Assembly (NCBI GenBank): GCA_963601185.1
Contig: CAVCEE010000013.1
Span: 1-64,000 of the forward strand
Direction: 5' to 3'
Length of the DNA stretch: 64,000 nucleotides
Source: Limisoma sp963601185
GTDB lineage: Bacteria; Bacteroidota; Bacteroidia; Bacteroidales; Muribaculaceae
Made by a program: the position numbers and the translations under genes. The notes under the pieces are model-generated. The model saw only the letters and a list, made by a program, of their open reading frames with translations. It was not told the origin of the DNA and did no database searches. This document shows positions 17,020 through 25,463 of this stretch, one piece after another (position 1 is the stretch's first letter; the number at the start of each line of letters is the position of its first letter).

Positions 17020-17691
17020 TTACCCAGCCTCTTGCACTTTGATGATTTTGGTCACAAAAAACAGCCTACGGATGGCGGTTTTCGGCAAATCAATATCATC
17101 GTATGCCGGATTTGCACTGCGCAGCACAACCATTGATTCGTCAGTATGGCGACGCAGATATTTAACCATACGGTAATCATCCAGCAAAACAACATAGATT
17201 TGCCCCCAATATATGATTGAGGTATCCGAGACTTCACGCACTGCAATGTAATCGCCGTTGTCGATTACCGGCGACATACTGTCGCCACTCACACGGACAA
17301 TCCGGCAATTCCTGTCAACCCCAGGCATTGAGAGCCAGCCGACGATGCGTTCATCGGCAAACAGCCTATCGCGAGTCAATGCTCCGGCAGTCACATCAAG
17401 GTCATAAACCGGCAATCCACCCTGCGCATTGTCGAAGTTTCCAACCACAACCGAATCGGGATGCGACTGTTTGGCGAACGGGACACCTTCGCCACTAACG
17501 AGCCACGCTTTCGACACCCCTAATCCGACAACAATCTTATTGATAAACGAATCAGTGATAGGCAACTTACCATTCAACAATTTTGACAGGTTGGTCACAT
17601 CGCATCCGATGCGTGCAGCAAAGGAGTTTTGGCGCAATCGCAACTCCCCCATTATGTATTTAATCCTTGATATTACCTCTATTGTCTCCAT
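17020..17691 (-). CDS. XRE-type repressor with S24/LexA-like autoprotease domain
   Basis: About 223 residues. N-terminal helix-turn-helix (about 8-65: QNSFAARIGCDVTNLSKLL). The C-terminal S24 peptidase domain has the catalytic Ser in SGDSMSP, the catalytic Lys in YRMVKYLRR, and an Ala-Gly pair in DVTAGAL in the place where LexA/CI-type proteins cut themselves. Such proteins release their DNA targets after RecA*-stimulated or stress-triggered self-cleavage. No phage genes or SOS polymerases are adjacent. A TTGGC-N5-GCCAA inverted repeat upstream is a candidate self-operator. Confidence 0.82.
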   Translation of the reverse strand: METIEVISRIKYIMGELRLRQNSFAARIGCDVTNLSKLLNGKLPITDSFINKIVVGLGVSKAWLVSGEGVPFAKQSHPDSVVVGNFDNAQGGLPVYDLDVTAGALTRDRLFADERIVGWLSMPGVDRNCRIVRVSGDSMSPVIDNGDYIAVREVSDTSIIYWGQIYVVLLDDYRMVKYLRRHTDESMVVLRSANPAYDDIDLPKTAIRRLFFVTKIIKVQEAG

Positions 17692-17723
17692 CGTCTTGAA
17701 ATTTTCCGCAATTTACCACTTTT

Positions 17724-17738
17724 TTGGCAAATAGCCAA
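17724..17738 (-). promoter_or_regulatory. Candidate operator of the S24 repressor
   Basis: Inverted repeat TTGGC (17724-17728), five bases, GCCAA (17734-17738), 32 bases upstream of the repressor start and within its likely promoter. Its role is inferred from position and symmetry only. Confidence 0.3.
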
Positions 17739-17752
17739 GCAAGACTAATTTT

Positions 17753-18265
17753 TCAACGGTTATCAGCCTCCAACTGCAGCAGCATTTTCTTCGCCTCCAA
17801 CCCTCCGGCAAAGCCAGTCAGCGAGCCATCTGCACCTATCACCCGATGACATGGCACAACCAAAGCAATAGGATTTGCCCCTATCGCCTGTGCCACTGCC
17901 CTAACACTGTTCCTGTTGCCAATCTTTTCCGCTATTCCGAGATATGTTTTCGTTACTCCATAAGGAATCTCGCACAATACGTGCCACACTCTAATCTGAA
18001 ATTCAGTGCCGACCAACTGGAATGGGACATCAATCGACTTGCGGCGTCCCTCGAAATATTCATCAAGTTCCGCCATCGCCTGATTTATAACATCCGATAC
18101 TCCTTCTTCAACATCTGCATCAAAGGCATGCATCACCCGACGGTCATTCCGTTCTCGATGTCGTGAAACAAGCCAATCACAAAGACACAACTTATCACGG
18201 AACGACCCCAAGACGATTTTACCGCACGGAGTGTCATAAACCCGAGTGTATATTGCATCATTCAT
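17753..18265 (-). CDS. ogt: Methylated-DNA--[protein]-cysteine S-methyltransferase
   Basis: About 170 residues. A suicide repair protein that removes O6-alkyl groups from guanine. It carries the active-site motif VVPCHRVIGADG (Cys near 138), a DNA-binding helix-turn-helix around YGVTKTYLGIAEKIG, and the asparagine hinge in GNRNSVRAVAQAIG. There is no Ada-type N domain. The start overlaps the end of the upstream MFS gene by 8 bases, so the two form an operon. Confidence 0.92.
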   Translation of the reverse strand: MNDAIYTRVYDTPCGKIVLGSFRDKLCLCDWLVSRHRERNDRRVMHAFDADVEEGVSDVINQAMAELDEYFEGRRKSIDVPFQLVGTEFQIRVWHVLCEIPYGVTKTYLGIAEKIGNRNSVRAVAQAIGANPIALVVPCHRVIGADGSLTGFAGGLEAKKMLLQLEADNR

Positions 18266-19496
18266 TTTCTGTAGTCTTGTTTATTTTCTGAACATTAGGC
18301 AAGAAGCCTGCCACAAAGCCAAGCAACGGCAAGAAAGCACTAACTTGAAAAATAAACCTAATGCTCGTTGCATCGGCAAGCCATCCAAAAAACGCCGAGC
18401 CTAGTCCGCCCAATCCGAACATTAGCCCAAAGAATATGCCGGCAATCAGACCGACCTTGTCGGGCATCAAATCTGTGGCATAGACAACAATCGACGAGAA
18501 TGCGGAAGCGATGATAAGCCCTGAAAAGAATGCGCACACGATAGTCCACCCTAAATTTGCAAACGGCATAACCAATGCGAATGGTGCTGCGCCAAGAATC
18601 GAAAACCAAATCACATATTTCCGTCCGAACCGGTCGCCAAGCAAGCCGCCAGCCACAGTACCTATTGCAAAAGCCGCGAGAAACACGAACAGGCATATCT
18701 GCGAAGCACCGACAGAAACACCGAACTTGTCAATCAGGAAGAATGTGAAATAACTTGTTATGCAGGACGTATAGAAATATTTCGAAAATATCAACAGCAC
18801 CAGAACCATCAGAGCTAGATGCTTCGACCGTTTGGATATATCATTGTTTGGCTGCGGCTTCATCTTCGGATGACTTACTACATAAGCCAACCGAACCTTG
18901 TACCATGCGCCAAGTCTTATCATTATCAATGCTGCCACAAGAGCAGCAATGGCAAACCACGAAATTGCCCGCTGACCGAAAGGCAACACTATCAAAGCGG
19001 CAAGCAATGGGCCAAGGGCAGAGCCGCCATTTCCACCAACCTGAAATATGCTTTGTGCCAGACTTTTCTTCCCTCCGGAAGCCATCTGCGCCACCCTTGA
19101 AGCCGTGGGATGAAACACCGACGACCCGAAACCGACCACACTCACGGCCATAAGAATAAGACCATAACGTGAAGCAAAAGCAAGGAGCAACAAGCCTATC
19201 AACGTGAAGCACATTCCTACAGACAGAGCATACGGCCGTGGACGCCTATCGGCGGCAAGCCCTGTAAACGGCTGAAGTATCGACGACGTTAGTTGGAAGA
19301 CAAGCGTTATTACACCAATCTGCGCAAACGTAAATCCATACTTGTCCTTGATTATCGGATAGATTGACGGAATCACAGACTGAATCATATCATTAAGAAA
19401 GTGCGAAACGCTGCATATTATCAGCATAGAGAACACCGTTCCTTCCGTCATTGTCGGATTGCCTTTCAGTTTGTTTCCAAGCGTCTTTAGGTTCAT
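18258..19496 (-). CDS. MFS transporter, fosmidomycin-resistance (Fsr) type
   Basis: About 412 residues with about twelve membrane segments. The order and motifs (SHFLNDMIQSVIPSIYPIIK near 30, FHPTASRVAQMASGGKKSLA near 130, GGLLGDRFGRK near 260) fit the Fsr-like drug exporters of the major facilitator superfamily. Probably a proton-driven exporter in the inner membrane. The substrate is uncertain. It overlaps ogt by 8 bases, and a TAATTTTG promoter element lies upstream. Confidence 0.85.
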   Translation of the reverse strand: MNLKTLGNKLKGNPTMTEGTVFSMLIICSVSHFLNDMIQSVIPSIYPIIKDKYGFTFAQIGVITLVFQLTSSILQPFTGLAADRRPRPYALSVGMCFTLIGLLLLAFASRYGLILMAVSVVGFGSSVFHPTASRVAQMASGGKKSLAQSIFQVGGNGGSALGPLLAALIVLPFGQRAISWFAIAALVAALIMIRLGAWYKVRLAYVVSHPKMKPQPNNDISKRSKHLALMVLVLLIFSKYFYTSCITSYFTFFLIDKFGVSVGASQICLFVFLAAFAIGTVAGGLLGDRFGRKYVIWFSILGAAPFALVMPFANLGWTIVCAFFSGLIIASAFSSIVVYATDLMPDKVGLIAGIFFGLMFGLGGLGSAFFGWLADATSIRFIFQVSAFLPLLGFVAGFLPNVQKINKTTENE

Positions 19497-19526
19497 CTAC
19501 TCTGTCTCTCAAATTGATTACGGTTG

Positions 19527-19534
19527 CAAAATTA
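19527..19534 (-). promoter_or_regulatory. Promoter -7 element of the MFS-ogt operon
   Basis: Minus-strand TAATTTTG, 30 bases upstream of the MFS start. Exact TAnnTTTG match; no -33 TTG found at 19-20 bases. Confidence 0.5.
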
Positions 19535-19612
19535 CGACAAAATCGCCAATTTTCCGTAATCACCAATTCCCCGACATAAATTGCACCTACGATGCTTAAC
19601 CGAAGTGAGTCT

Positions 19613-19917
19613 CTATTTTATCATATTTATCGCTTTCAGCCACGATTCCACACCGCTTGTATTACTTCCATTCGTGCCATAGCCAGTAAGGTGGTTGGCT
19701 GAATCTCGTAGAGTGTTCCGCCTGTGAGTTGTGCTATCTGCATGGCAACGGCGCGTGTGTTCCCACCCCACGAGAAGTAAGCCACAAGAATCTTGCTGCC
19801 GTCGGTTGGAACTTCGGGATTGACGACAGGCTCATTGTTGTTGTCATTGTCGCTTGAGCAAGCAGAAAAACTGATGGCTATTATAGCCATTATAAAAGTA
19901 ATCAATATTTTTTTCAT
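19613..19917 (-). pseudogene. Internally deleted flavodoxin lipoprotein pseudogene
   Basis: The reading frame opens with a lipoprotein signal (SFSAC lipobox) and a flavodoxin FMN-loop start (ILVAYFSWGGNTRAVAMQIA), then runs to TLYEIQPTT. There the sequence jumps, out of frame, to the C-terminal end of the same family: frame-shifted codons read LTGYGTNGSNTSGVESWLK and stop at 19613. Roughly the central half of the domain is missing. Last gene of the 21.7-19.6 kb cluster, probably still transcribed but not functional. Confidence 0.75.
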
Positions 19918-19947
19918 AATCTTCTAAATAATTTCAATCGTCTATTT

Positions 19948-20387
19948 TCAATTAAGCATAAACTGTTCGGCTTGCTTGTAGTCCATATTGAAGAAACGTT
20001 TCTCCTTGTTCAGACTACGCATCTGTGCCATTTCACCATCGGTCAGCGAGACCAGCATTCCATCTGTATGTTATACTTCTTTGCCATATCCTGCCAGTAC
20101 GTGCGCTGTGCGTAAGGGTGAAGTTCTATCTGCATCACGGCAGACTCCACACGATAGGCATGGGCTGTATCGATATGGCGATAGCCGCATTTCACGGCAT
20201 AAGCCACGTCATCCTCCGCCACGCTGTCGCCAGGCACATTGAAAGTGCCTATTCCAAACCTTGGCATCCATTCGCCGTTATTTAGTTACACATACGGAAT
20301 ACCATTAACGATTTTCTCTGTTGTGTTCACAGTCATTGTCATCATAAATAATACAAATAATGCCAATAGAATCGTTGTCGTTTTCAT
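19948..20387 (-). pseudogene. Degenerate exported aldo/keto reductase pseudogene
   Basis: Starts with a signal-like peptide (MKTTTILLALFVLF) and NGIPYV. An in-frame TAA then interrupts, before the canonical start of the fold, LNNGEWMPRFGIGTF, and the NADPH-site motif GYRHIDTAHAYR. After that about 100 residues are missing; the sequence resumes at VMQIELHPYAQR. Another segment is lost, with a frame change, before the C-terminal LTDGEMAQMRSLNKEKRFF, which ends at 19948. One nonsense codon, two internal deletions and a frameshift make this a clear pseudogene. Confidence 0.78.
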
Positions 20388-20392
20388 ACGTT

Positions 20393-20974
20393 CTACAATT
20401 TACTGCGCAGAGACTTTGCCTGATTCTTGCTTGTCGCCATACCTTCATAAGAGAAGCCATACATTTCGGCAAAACGGCTCATAGTGTACTCGCCATCGTC
20501 AATCATCATCTTTGTCGGTGCTGCTCCTTGATAGATGAAGAAGAGTTTCTTGCCTTTAAACGTACCCGGTTCTACCGGCCCATAGAAACGCTCTAAGAGT
20601 GTGCGCATAGAGGCGCAGATGTTGTGCCAATAAACAGGCGAACCCATCACCACAATATCGGCTTCTTTCATTTTCTTATACACTTCGTCAAACTGGTCGC
20701 CGTCGAGAGTCTGACCGTAGAAGTTAATTCGATAGTCGGTAAGGACTATGGATTCATATTCCTTGCCCTCAAGCAGTACTTCGGCAAGGGCGGCGGTATT
20801 TCCGTCGCGATTGGGACTGCCGTTGATAAACAGAATCTTTTCTGTCTGCTGCATATTTGCTTGTTTCATATTTTCACTATTTGAAGATTTGCACAAGGCA
20901 AAAGCCGTGGCTGCAAAAAACACGAAGAGTGCGGCGCACAGCGTGATTACCCTCTTTGTCATATCTATATGCAT
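20393..20974 (-). CDS. Exported NAD(P)H-dependent FMN reductase/flavodoxin-fold protein
   Basis: About 193 residues (a Met five codons in gives an equally good start). The N-terminal hydrophobic stretch (about 8-27) is a signal peptide or anchor. The flavodoxin-like fold follows: FINGSPNRDGNTAAL (phosphate loop), ADIVVMGSPVYWHNICASM (FMN isoalloxazine loop), and KLFFIYQGAAP. It resembles iron-sulfur flavoproteins and NADPH-dependent FMN reductases without the Cys cluster. It starts 7 bases after the upstream flavodoxin stop, and the pseudogene start follows 5 bases after its own stop. Confidence 0.8.
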   Translation of the reverse strand: MHIDMTKRVITLCAALFVFFAATAFALCKSSNSENMKQANMQQTEKILFINGSPNRDGNTAALAEVLLEGKEYESIVLTDYRINFYGQTLDGDQFDEVYKKMKEADIVVMGSPVYWHNICASMRTLLERFYGPVEPGTFKGKKLFFIYQGAAPTKMMIDDGEYTMSRFAEMYGFSYEGMATSKNQAKSLRSKL

Positions 20975-20981
20975 TTTTTGT

Positions 20982-21668
20982 TTAGCGTTTCACGATTTTC
21001 TTGCCACCAACGATGTAAACACCAGGCTCGGCCTTGTCCATATCTAGGACAGCCGTTCCGCTCAAAGTGTATGCCTTATCGCCTTCTGCTTTATCTGTTG
21101 TTATGTCATTTATACCCGAATCTCCACTTAAGCCAATGCGGTCGAGCCAACTCTTCACCACCTGACTGTAACTGCTCTGCGAACCTCGAGTTCCAAGCCC
21201 TTCAAGATGATTTGAATCAGGTGTCGCATTGACGATGTCGTTGAGCGTCTCATAGGCTGCTGTGGCGTATGTGCAGAAAGGCACAACGGTCTTGCCAGCA
21301 AAGTTGTAATCCTTGCATTCAAGGAACGAGTGGATAATCATCGGCGCATCAAACCACCATACCGGACAGCCCACGAAAATGATGTCATAGTCATTGAGCG
21401 TGGATAGCGTGTCTTTCAGAGCAGGACGTGCATTCTCCTCCTTTTCCTTGTTGGAAATCTGATAAGCCAATTCCTGATAGTCATCCGTATAGGGGACAAG
21501 CGGCTCTATGCGGTAAATGTCGGCATTGGTTTGCCGCTGAATTTCTTCGGCAAGATTCTTCGTGCTGCCACTCCATGAGAAATAGGTTACCAGCATCTTG
21601 TTTCCAGTCTGTGCCTGCATACCCAAGACAATGGTCAAGAGCAATGCCAAAAGTGTTGCTTTCTTCAT
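20982..21668 (-). CDS. Exported flavodoxin with a T9SS-like C-terminal tail
   Basis: About 228 residues from ATG 21668; an upstream in-frame ATG at 21710 would lie on the far side of the promoter. Signal peptide (about 1-20, ending GMQAQ), then flavodoxin motifs: TYFSWSGSTKNLAEEI, IIFVGCPVWWFDAPM, and VPFCTYATAAYETLND. After the domain a tail follows, YTLSGTAVLDMDKAEPGVYI then VGGKKIVKR. This resembles the short C-terminal sorting signals of type IX secretion substrates (GVYxVxGKKxxxK), suggesting possible surface delivery. First gene of the cluster, with its own promoter. Confidence 0.8.
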   Translation of the reverse strand: MKKATLLALLLTIVLGMQAQTGNKMLVTYFSWSGSTKNLAEEIQRQTNADIYRIEPLVPYTDDYQELAYQISNKEKEENARPALKDTLSTLNDYDIIFVGCPVWWFDAPMIIHSFLECKDYNFAGKTVVPFCTYATAAYETLNDIVNATPDSNHLEGLGTRGSQSSYSQVVKSWLDRIGLSGDSGINDITTDKAEGDKAYTLSGTAVLDMDKAEPGVYIVGGKKIVKR

Positions 21669-21695
21669 TGTTACATCCTTTTTATGTTTTAACTG

Positions 21696-21703
21696 CAAAA
21701 TTA
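21696..21703 (-). promoter_or_regulatory. Promoter -7 element of the exported flavodoxin cluster
   Basis: Minus-strand TAATTTTG, exact TAnnTTTG match, 27 bases before ATG 21668. It lies downstream of the alternative ATG at 21710, so it decides the start. Confidence 0.6.
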
Positions 21704-21846
21704 TCGGCATCAGGCATATAAGGCCTTACAACTATTTCGGATATAATTTACATTTTTCCACAATCGTCAGAGACCAGAGGTGGAAATGTCATCAAGCCAT
21801 CGCGTTGTTAATTTATGTTATTATTCAGAATCTGTATGAATAAGGC

Positions 21847-21887
21847 CGCAAGCAACTTGCGTAGTTCACAACATATTGCGACCTTTG
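21847..21887 (+). promoter_or_regulatory. feoAB promoter with overlapping inverted repeat
   Basis: TTG at 21857-21859, exactly 20 bases, then GACCTTTG at 21880-21887 (one mismatch to TAnnTTTG). The perfect inverted repeat CGCAAG-CAA-CTTGCG (21847-21861) covers the -33 element, a good place for a repressor. It does not look like a standard Fur box. Confidence 0.45.
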
Positions 21888-21901
21888 CAATCGAAATTTT
21901 A

Positions 21902-24331
21902 ATGGATATGAGGTTATCAGAACTGAAGACTGGCGACACATGTGTGATCGTCAAAATCTTAGGACACGGTTCCTTTAGAAAACGCATGATGGAAATGGGA
22001 TTCGTGAGAGGCAAGAAGATTCTTGTAGAGCAAAATGCCCCTCTCCGCGATCCTATCAAATATAAAATTATGGGCTACGAACTGTCGCTGCGCCGTTCTG
22101 AAGCCAATTTGATTGAAGTGGTACGCGAAGCCCAGGCAGACCAAGTGCCAACTGAGGACGTATCGCTCATCAGCGATGTTGACTGCGGATTCGTAAAGTC
22201 ATTCAACACCCAGCGCCATACAATCAACGTAGCACTTATCGGCAACCCGAACTGCGGCAAGACCTCCCTCTTCAATGTCGCCTCCGGAGCAAAAGAGCAC
22301 GTGGGCAACTACAGCGGTGTCACTGTTGATGCCAAAAGCGGCAAGATGAAATACCGCGACTACACGTTCAACATCGTTGACCTACCGGGAACATACTCGC
22401 TTTCGGCATATTCTCCCGAAGAACTGTATGTACGCCGATACCTTCACGATGAGGTGCCGGATGTAATCATCAACGTAGTTGACTCGTCGAACCTTGAGCG
22501 CAACCTCTATCTCACCACCGAGCTCATCGATATGGACCATAGCATGATTATTGCGCTGAACATGTACGACGAGTTGGAGCGTAGCAAAGTCACATTCGAC
22601 TATCAGTCGCTTGAAAAGATGATTGGTGTGCCAATGGTGCCGACCGTATCAAAGACTGGAAGAGGCATCAACGAACTCTTCGATACAATCATTGAAGTGT
22701 TTGAAGGGCGCAATGAGGTCGTTCGCCACGTGCATATTGGTTTCAGCAAAGACGTAGAAGATGCCGTGAAGAAATTGCAGGCAGAACTCAAAAAAGAGCC
22801 GGACCTTGATATGCGCTTTTCCGCACGCTATTTGTCAATCAAATTTCTTGAGAATGACAAAGAAGTCACCGGACTGCTCAGCCAGTTGCCGCATTTCGAC
22901 AAAATAAAGGAACTCCGCGACACACTGGTTGCTGAGATAGAGCATTCCCACGAAGAAGACATACCGACCGTTATTGCCAACACAAAATACGGCTTCGTCA
23001 CCGGTGCGCTGCGCGAAACGCTCCACACCGAAGACAAGGAGGAAGTAAAGACTACAGCGATGATTGACTCCGTGGTGACGAGCAAATTGTTCGGCTTCCC
23101 TATTTTCATCTTCATAATGTGGCTGATGTTTTGGGCAACGTTCACCATCGGACAATATCCAATGGACTGGATTGATGCCGGCGTCGGCTTCATCGGCGAC
23201 CTGATCAGCAACTATCTCCCCGATGGTCCGATAAAAGATATGCTCATCGATGGCGTTATCGGCGGTGTAGGCGGTGTAATTGTGTTCTTGCCAAACATCT
23301 TGATCCTTTACGCTTTCATCTCGTTTATGGAAGACTCGGGATATATGGCGCGCGCAGCGTTTATTATGGACAAGATTATGCACAAAATCGGTCTCCACGG
23401 AAAATCATTCATTCCTCTGGTTATGGGTTTCGGGTGCAACGTCCCAGCAATCATTGCCACACGCACCATCGAAAGTCGCAGCAGCCGGCTGATTACAATT
23501 CTGATTGACCCGTTTATGTCGTGCGGCGCACGATTGCCAATCTACCTGCTTCTTATCGGCGTGTTCTTCCCGAGCCATGCAAGTTTGGCATTGCTTAGCC
23601 TTTATGCGTTGGGCGTAATCGTTGCCGTGGTTACGGCACGACTGTTGCGCAGATTTCACTACAAGAAAGACGAAACGCCGTTTGTTATGGAACTTCCGCC
23701 CTATCGCATACCTACAATGAAAGCGACAATGCGCCACATGTGGGCAAAAGGCGAACAATACCTCCGCAAGATGGGCGGCATAATCCTTGTGGCAAGTCTC
23801 TTTATCTGGATACTCAGTTATTTTCCACGCCCAACAGAACAGCAAATCGACAACGCAAAGACAGAGATGGTTGCAGAAGGTGCGGAAGACGTTTCCACCG
23901 ACAATGCGACAAAAGTGGCGACTACTGAAAATTCATATCTCGCCCGTCTCGGCAAATTCGTACAGCCTGTGTTCGAGCCGATGGGATTCAACTGGAAAAT
24001 GACTGTGTCATTGCTGTCAGGCACAGTGGCAAAGGAAACGGTCGTATCGACACTTGGCGTGCTCTATAGCGGAGAGTCGGACAATGACGCAGCACTCTCC
24101 CAACGCTTGCAGCAAGCCGACCCGAAGACCGGCAAGCCCGACTTTACCCCACTTGTCGCCGCTTGCTTTATGATATTTGTGCTCATCTATGTGCCGTGCA
24201 TTGCGACAATCACTGCGATTGTCCGAGAAACAGGCAGTTGGCGCTATGGCGCATTTACCCTGATTTACAACACGTTTGTAGCATGGTTATTGGCTTTCAT
24301 CGTCTACCAGGTAGGCACTTTATTTATGTAA
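21902..24331 (+). CDS. feoB: Ferrous iron transporter FeoA-FeoB fusion
   Basis: About 809 residues from ATG 21902 (21908 is equally possible). The longer frame to 21815 would run through the promoter. N-terminal FeoA SH3-like domain (about 1-75: MRLSELKTGDTCVIVKI). Then the FeoB G domain with G1 GNPNCGKTS, G2 GVTVD, G3 DLPGTYSLSAYSPEE and G4 NMYD. Two Gate regions (FGCNVPAI and GTVAKETVVSTLGVLY) and about ten membrane segments follow. Imports Fe(II) across the inner membrane. Fusion of FeoA to FeoB is common in Bacteroidota. An acyltransferase gene follows 13 bases later. Confidence 0.95.
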   Translation: MDMRLSELKTGDTCVIVKILGHGSFRKRMMEMGFVRGKKILVEQNAPLRDPIKYKIMGYELSLRRSEANLIEVVREAQADQVPTEDVSLISDVDCGFVKSFNTQRHTINVALIGNPNCGKTSLFNVASGAKEHVGNYSGVTVDAKSGKMKYRDYTFNIVDLPGTYSLSAYSPEELYVRRYLHDEVPDVIINVVDSSNLERNLYLTTELIDMDHSMIIALNMYDELERSKVTFDYQSLEKMIGVPMVPTVSKTGRGINELFDTIIEVFEGRNEVVRHVHIGFSKDVEDAVKKLQAELKKEPDLDMRFSARYLSIKFLENDKEVTGLLSQLPHFDKIKELRDTLVAEIEHSHEEDIPTVIANTKYGFVTGALRETLHTEDKEEVKTTAMIDSVVTSKLFGFPIFIFIMWLMFWATFTIGQYPMDWIDAGVGFIGDLISNYLPDGPIKDMLIDGVIGGVGGVIVFLPNILILYAFISFMEDSGYMARAAFIMDKIMHKIGLHGKSFIPLVMGFGCNVPAIIATRTIESRSSRLITILIDPFMSCGARLPIYLLLIGVFFPSHASLALLSLYALGVIVAVVTARLLRRFHYKKDETPFVMELPPYRIPTMKATMRHMWAKGEQYLRKMGGIILVASLFIWILSYFPRPTEQQIDNAKTEMVAEGAEDVSTDNATKVATTENSYLARLGKFVQPVFEPMGFNWKMTVSLLSGTVAKETVVSTLGVLYSGESDNDAALSQRLQQADPKTGKPDFTPLVAACFMIFVLIYVPCIATITAIVRETGSWRYGAFTLIYNTFVAWLLAFIVYQVGTLFM

Positions 24332-24344
24332 CCGCAAACGCTTT

Positions 24345-25463
24345 ATGCCACAGCAACGCAACAACGCCATCTCTATAGCCAAAGGCTTTGCCATAATCTT
24401 TGTAGTGATAGCGCATGCCGAAATGCCCGGTATGCTCAACCGTGCCATCTACCTTTTCCACATGCCACTGTTTTTCATCACTGCCGGCTATTTCTTCAAA
24501 GCCGAGGTAGCCGAAAATCCGTGGCCGTTCATAGTGAAGCGGTTCAAGGGACTTTATGTGCCATTCGTAAAATGGAGCATATTCTTCCTGCTAATCCACA
24601 ACCTATTGTTCAAGTGGGGCATTCTCAATGAAGTTTACGGCAACTGGAGTGGCGGAACGACACATCCATACTCGCTGCACCAGTTCTGGCAACGGCTCAC
24701 CAATATCGTATTCTCGATGAGCGGCTACGACGAATTTCTCGCAGGTGCATTCTGGTTCTTCAGGGGATTGCTTGTGGCGAGTATCGCATTTGCGGTGCTG
24801 TATTTCGCACTAAGCCAAACGAAATGGCTCAAAGGTAAACACATCGCCACATCGTCGGTCATTTGCCTACTTGCACTCGGTTTTGCCTTGTTCAAGGTCG
24901 GCGAAGGCGTTAAGATAATCACATTGGTGCAAGGCGGATACCGCGACACGATGGGAGTTCTGTTCTTCGGTATGGGAACAATCTATCGCCAATATGAGAG
25001 CCGCATCGGGCACAGCCTATGGCTTGCTTTGGCAGGAGCCGCCATCGTGCTTATTTGCTCATATCTTGAATGCTCCGGTATGTGTCTCACCCCACGCATC
25101 CGCGATGTTTTTTCTCTGACATTGACAGGTTTTGCCGGATGGATTATGACCTACAATGCCTCCCATCACCTTGCCAAGTTGAAAAATTTCGTTGTGCGGT
25201 TCTTGGTGTATTGTGGTGAACACACCCTGTACATCTTCATTTGGCACGTATCGGCGTACAAGGTTGTGAGTCTGCTTAAAATCTGGTGGTACGGTCTTGA
25301 CCCTCGGCAAATAGGTTGCCACATGGTTATCCACGACTATGCCGCTACCGACTGCTTTTGGGTGCTCTACACCATTGCCGGCGTAGGCATTCCGTTGTCC
25401 GGCTATTGGCTCCACTCCAAAATCAAGACTCGGCTGGCATCTCGTTGCGGCTCTTGCTCGTAG
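24345..25463 (+). CDS. Acyltransferase 3 family membrane protein
   Basis: About 372 residues with about ten membrane segments. N-terminal motif ISIAKGFAIIFVVIAHAEMP with the catalytic-type His, then YLFHMPLFFITAGYFF, as in the acyltransferase 3 family (OafA/NolL). These proteins O-acylate sugars of surface glycans or other envelope compounds. The acceptor is unknown, and no glycan gene cluster is nearby. It starts 13 bases after feoB. Its 3' end overlaps the convergent EamA gene by 41 bases. Confidence 0.82.
   Translation: MPQQRNNAISIAKGFAIIFVVIAHAEMPGMLNRAIYLFHMPLFFITAGYFFKAEVAENPWPFIVKRFKGLYVPFVKWSIFFLLIHNLLFKWGILNEVYGNWSGGTTHPYSLHQFWQRLTNIVFSMSGYDEFLAGAFWFFRGLLVASIAFAVLYFALSQTKWLKGKHIATSSVICLLALGFALFKVGEGVKIITLVQGGYRDTMGVLFFGMGTIYRQYESRIGHSLWLALAGAAIVLICSYLECSGMCLTPRIRDVFSLTLTGFAGWIMTYNASHHLAKLKNFVVRFLVYCGEHTLYIFIWHVSAYKVVSLLKIWWYGLDPRQIGCHMVIHDYAATDCFWVLYTIAGVGIPLSGYWLHSKIKTRLASRCGSCS

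Noticed and set aside
17020..17691. Prophage indicated by the S24 repressor
   Set aside because: All neighbours are ordinary chromosomal genes; no integrase, structural or attachment sequences are seen.
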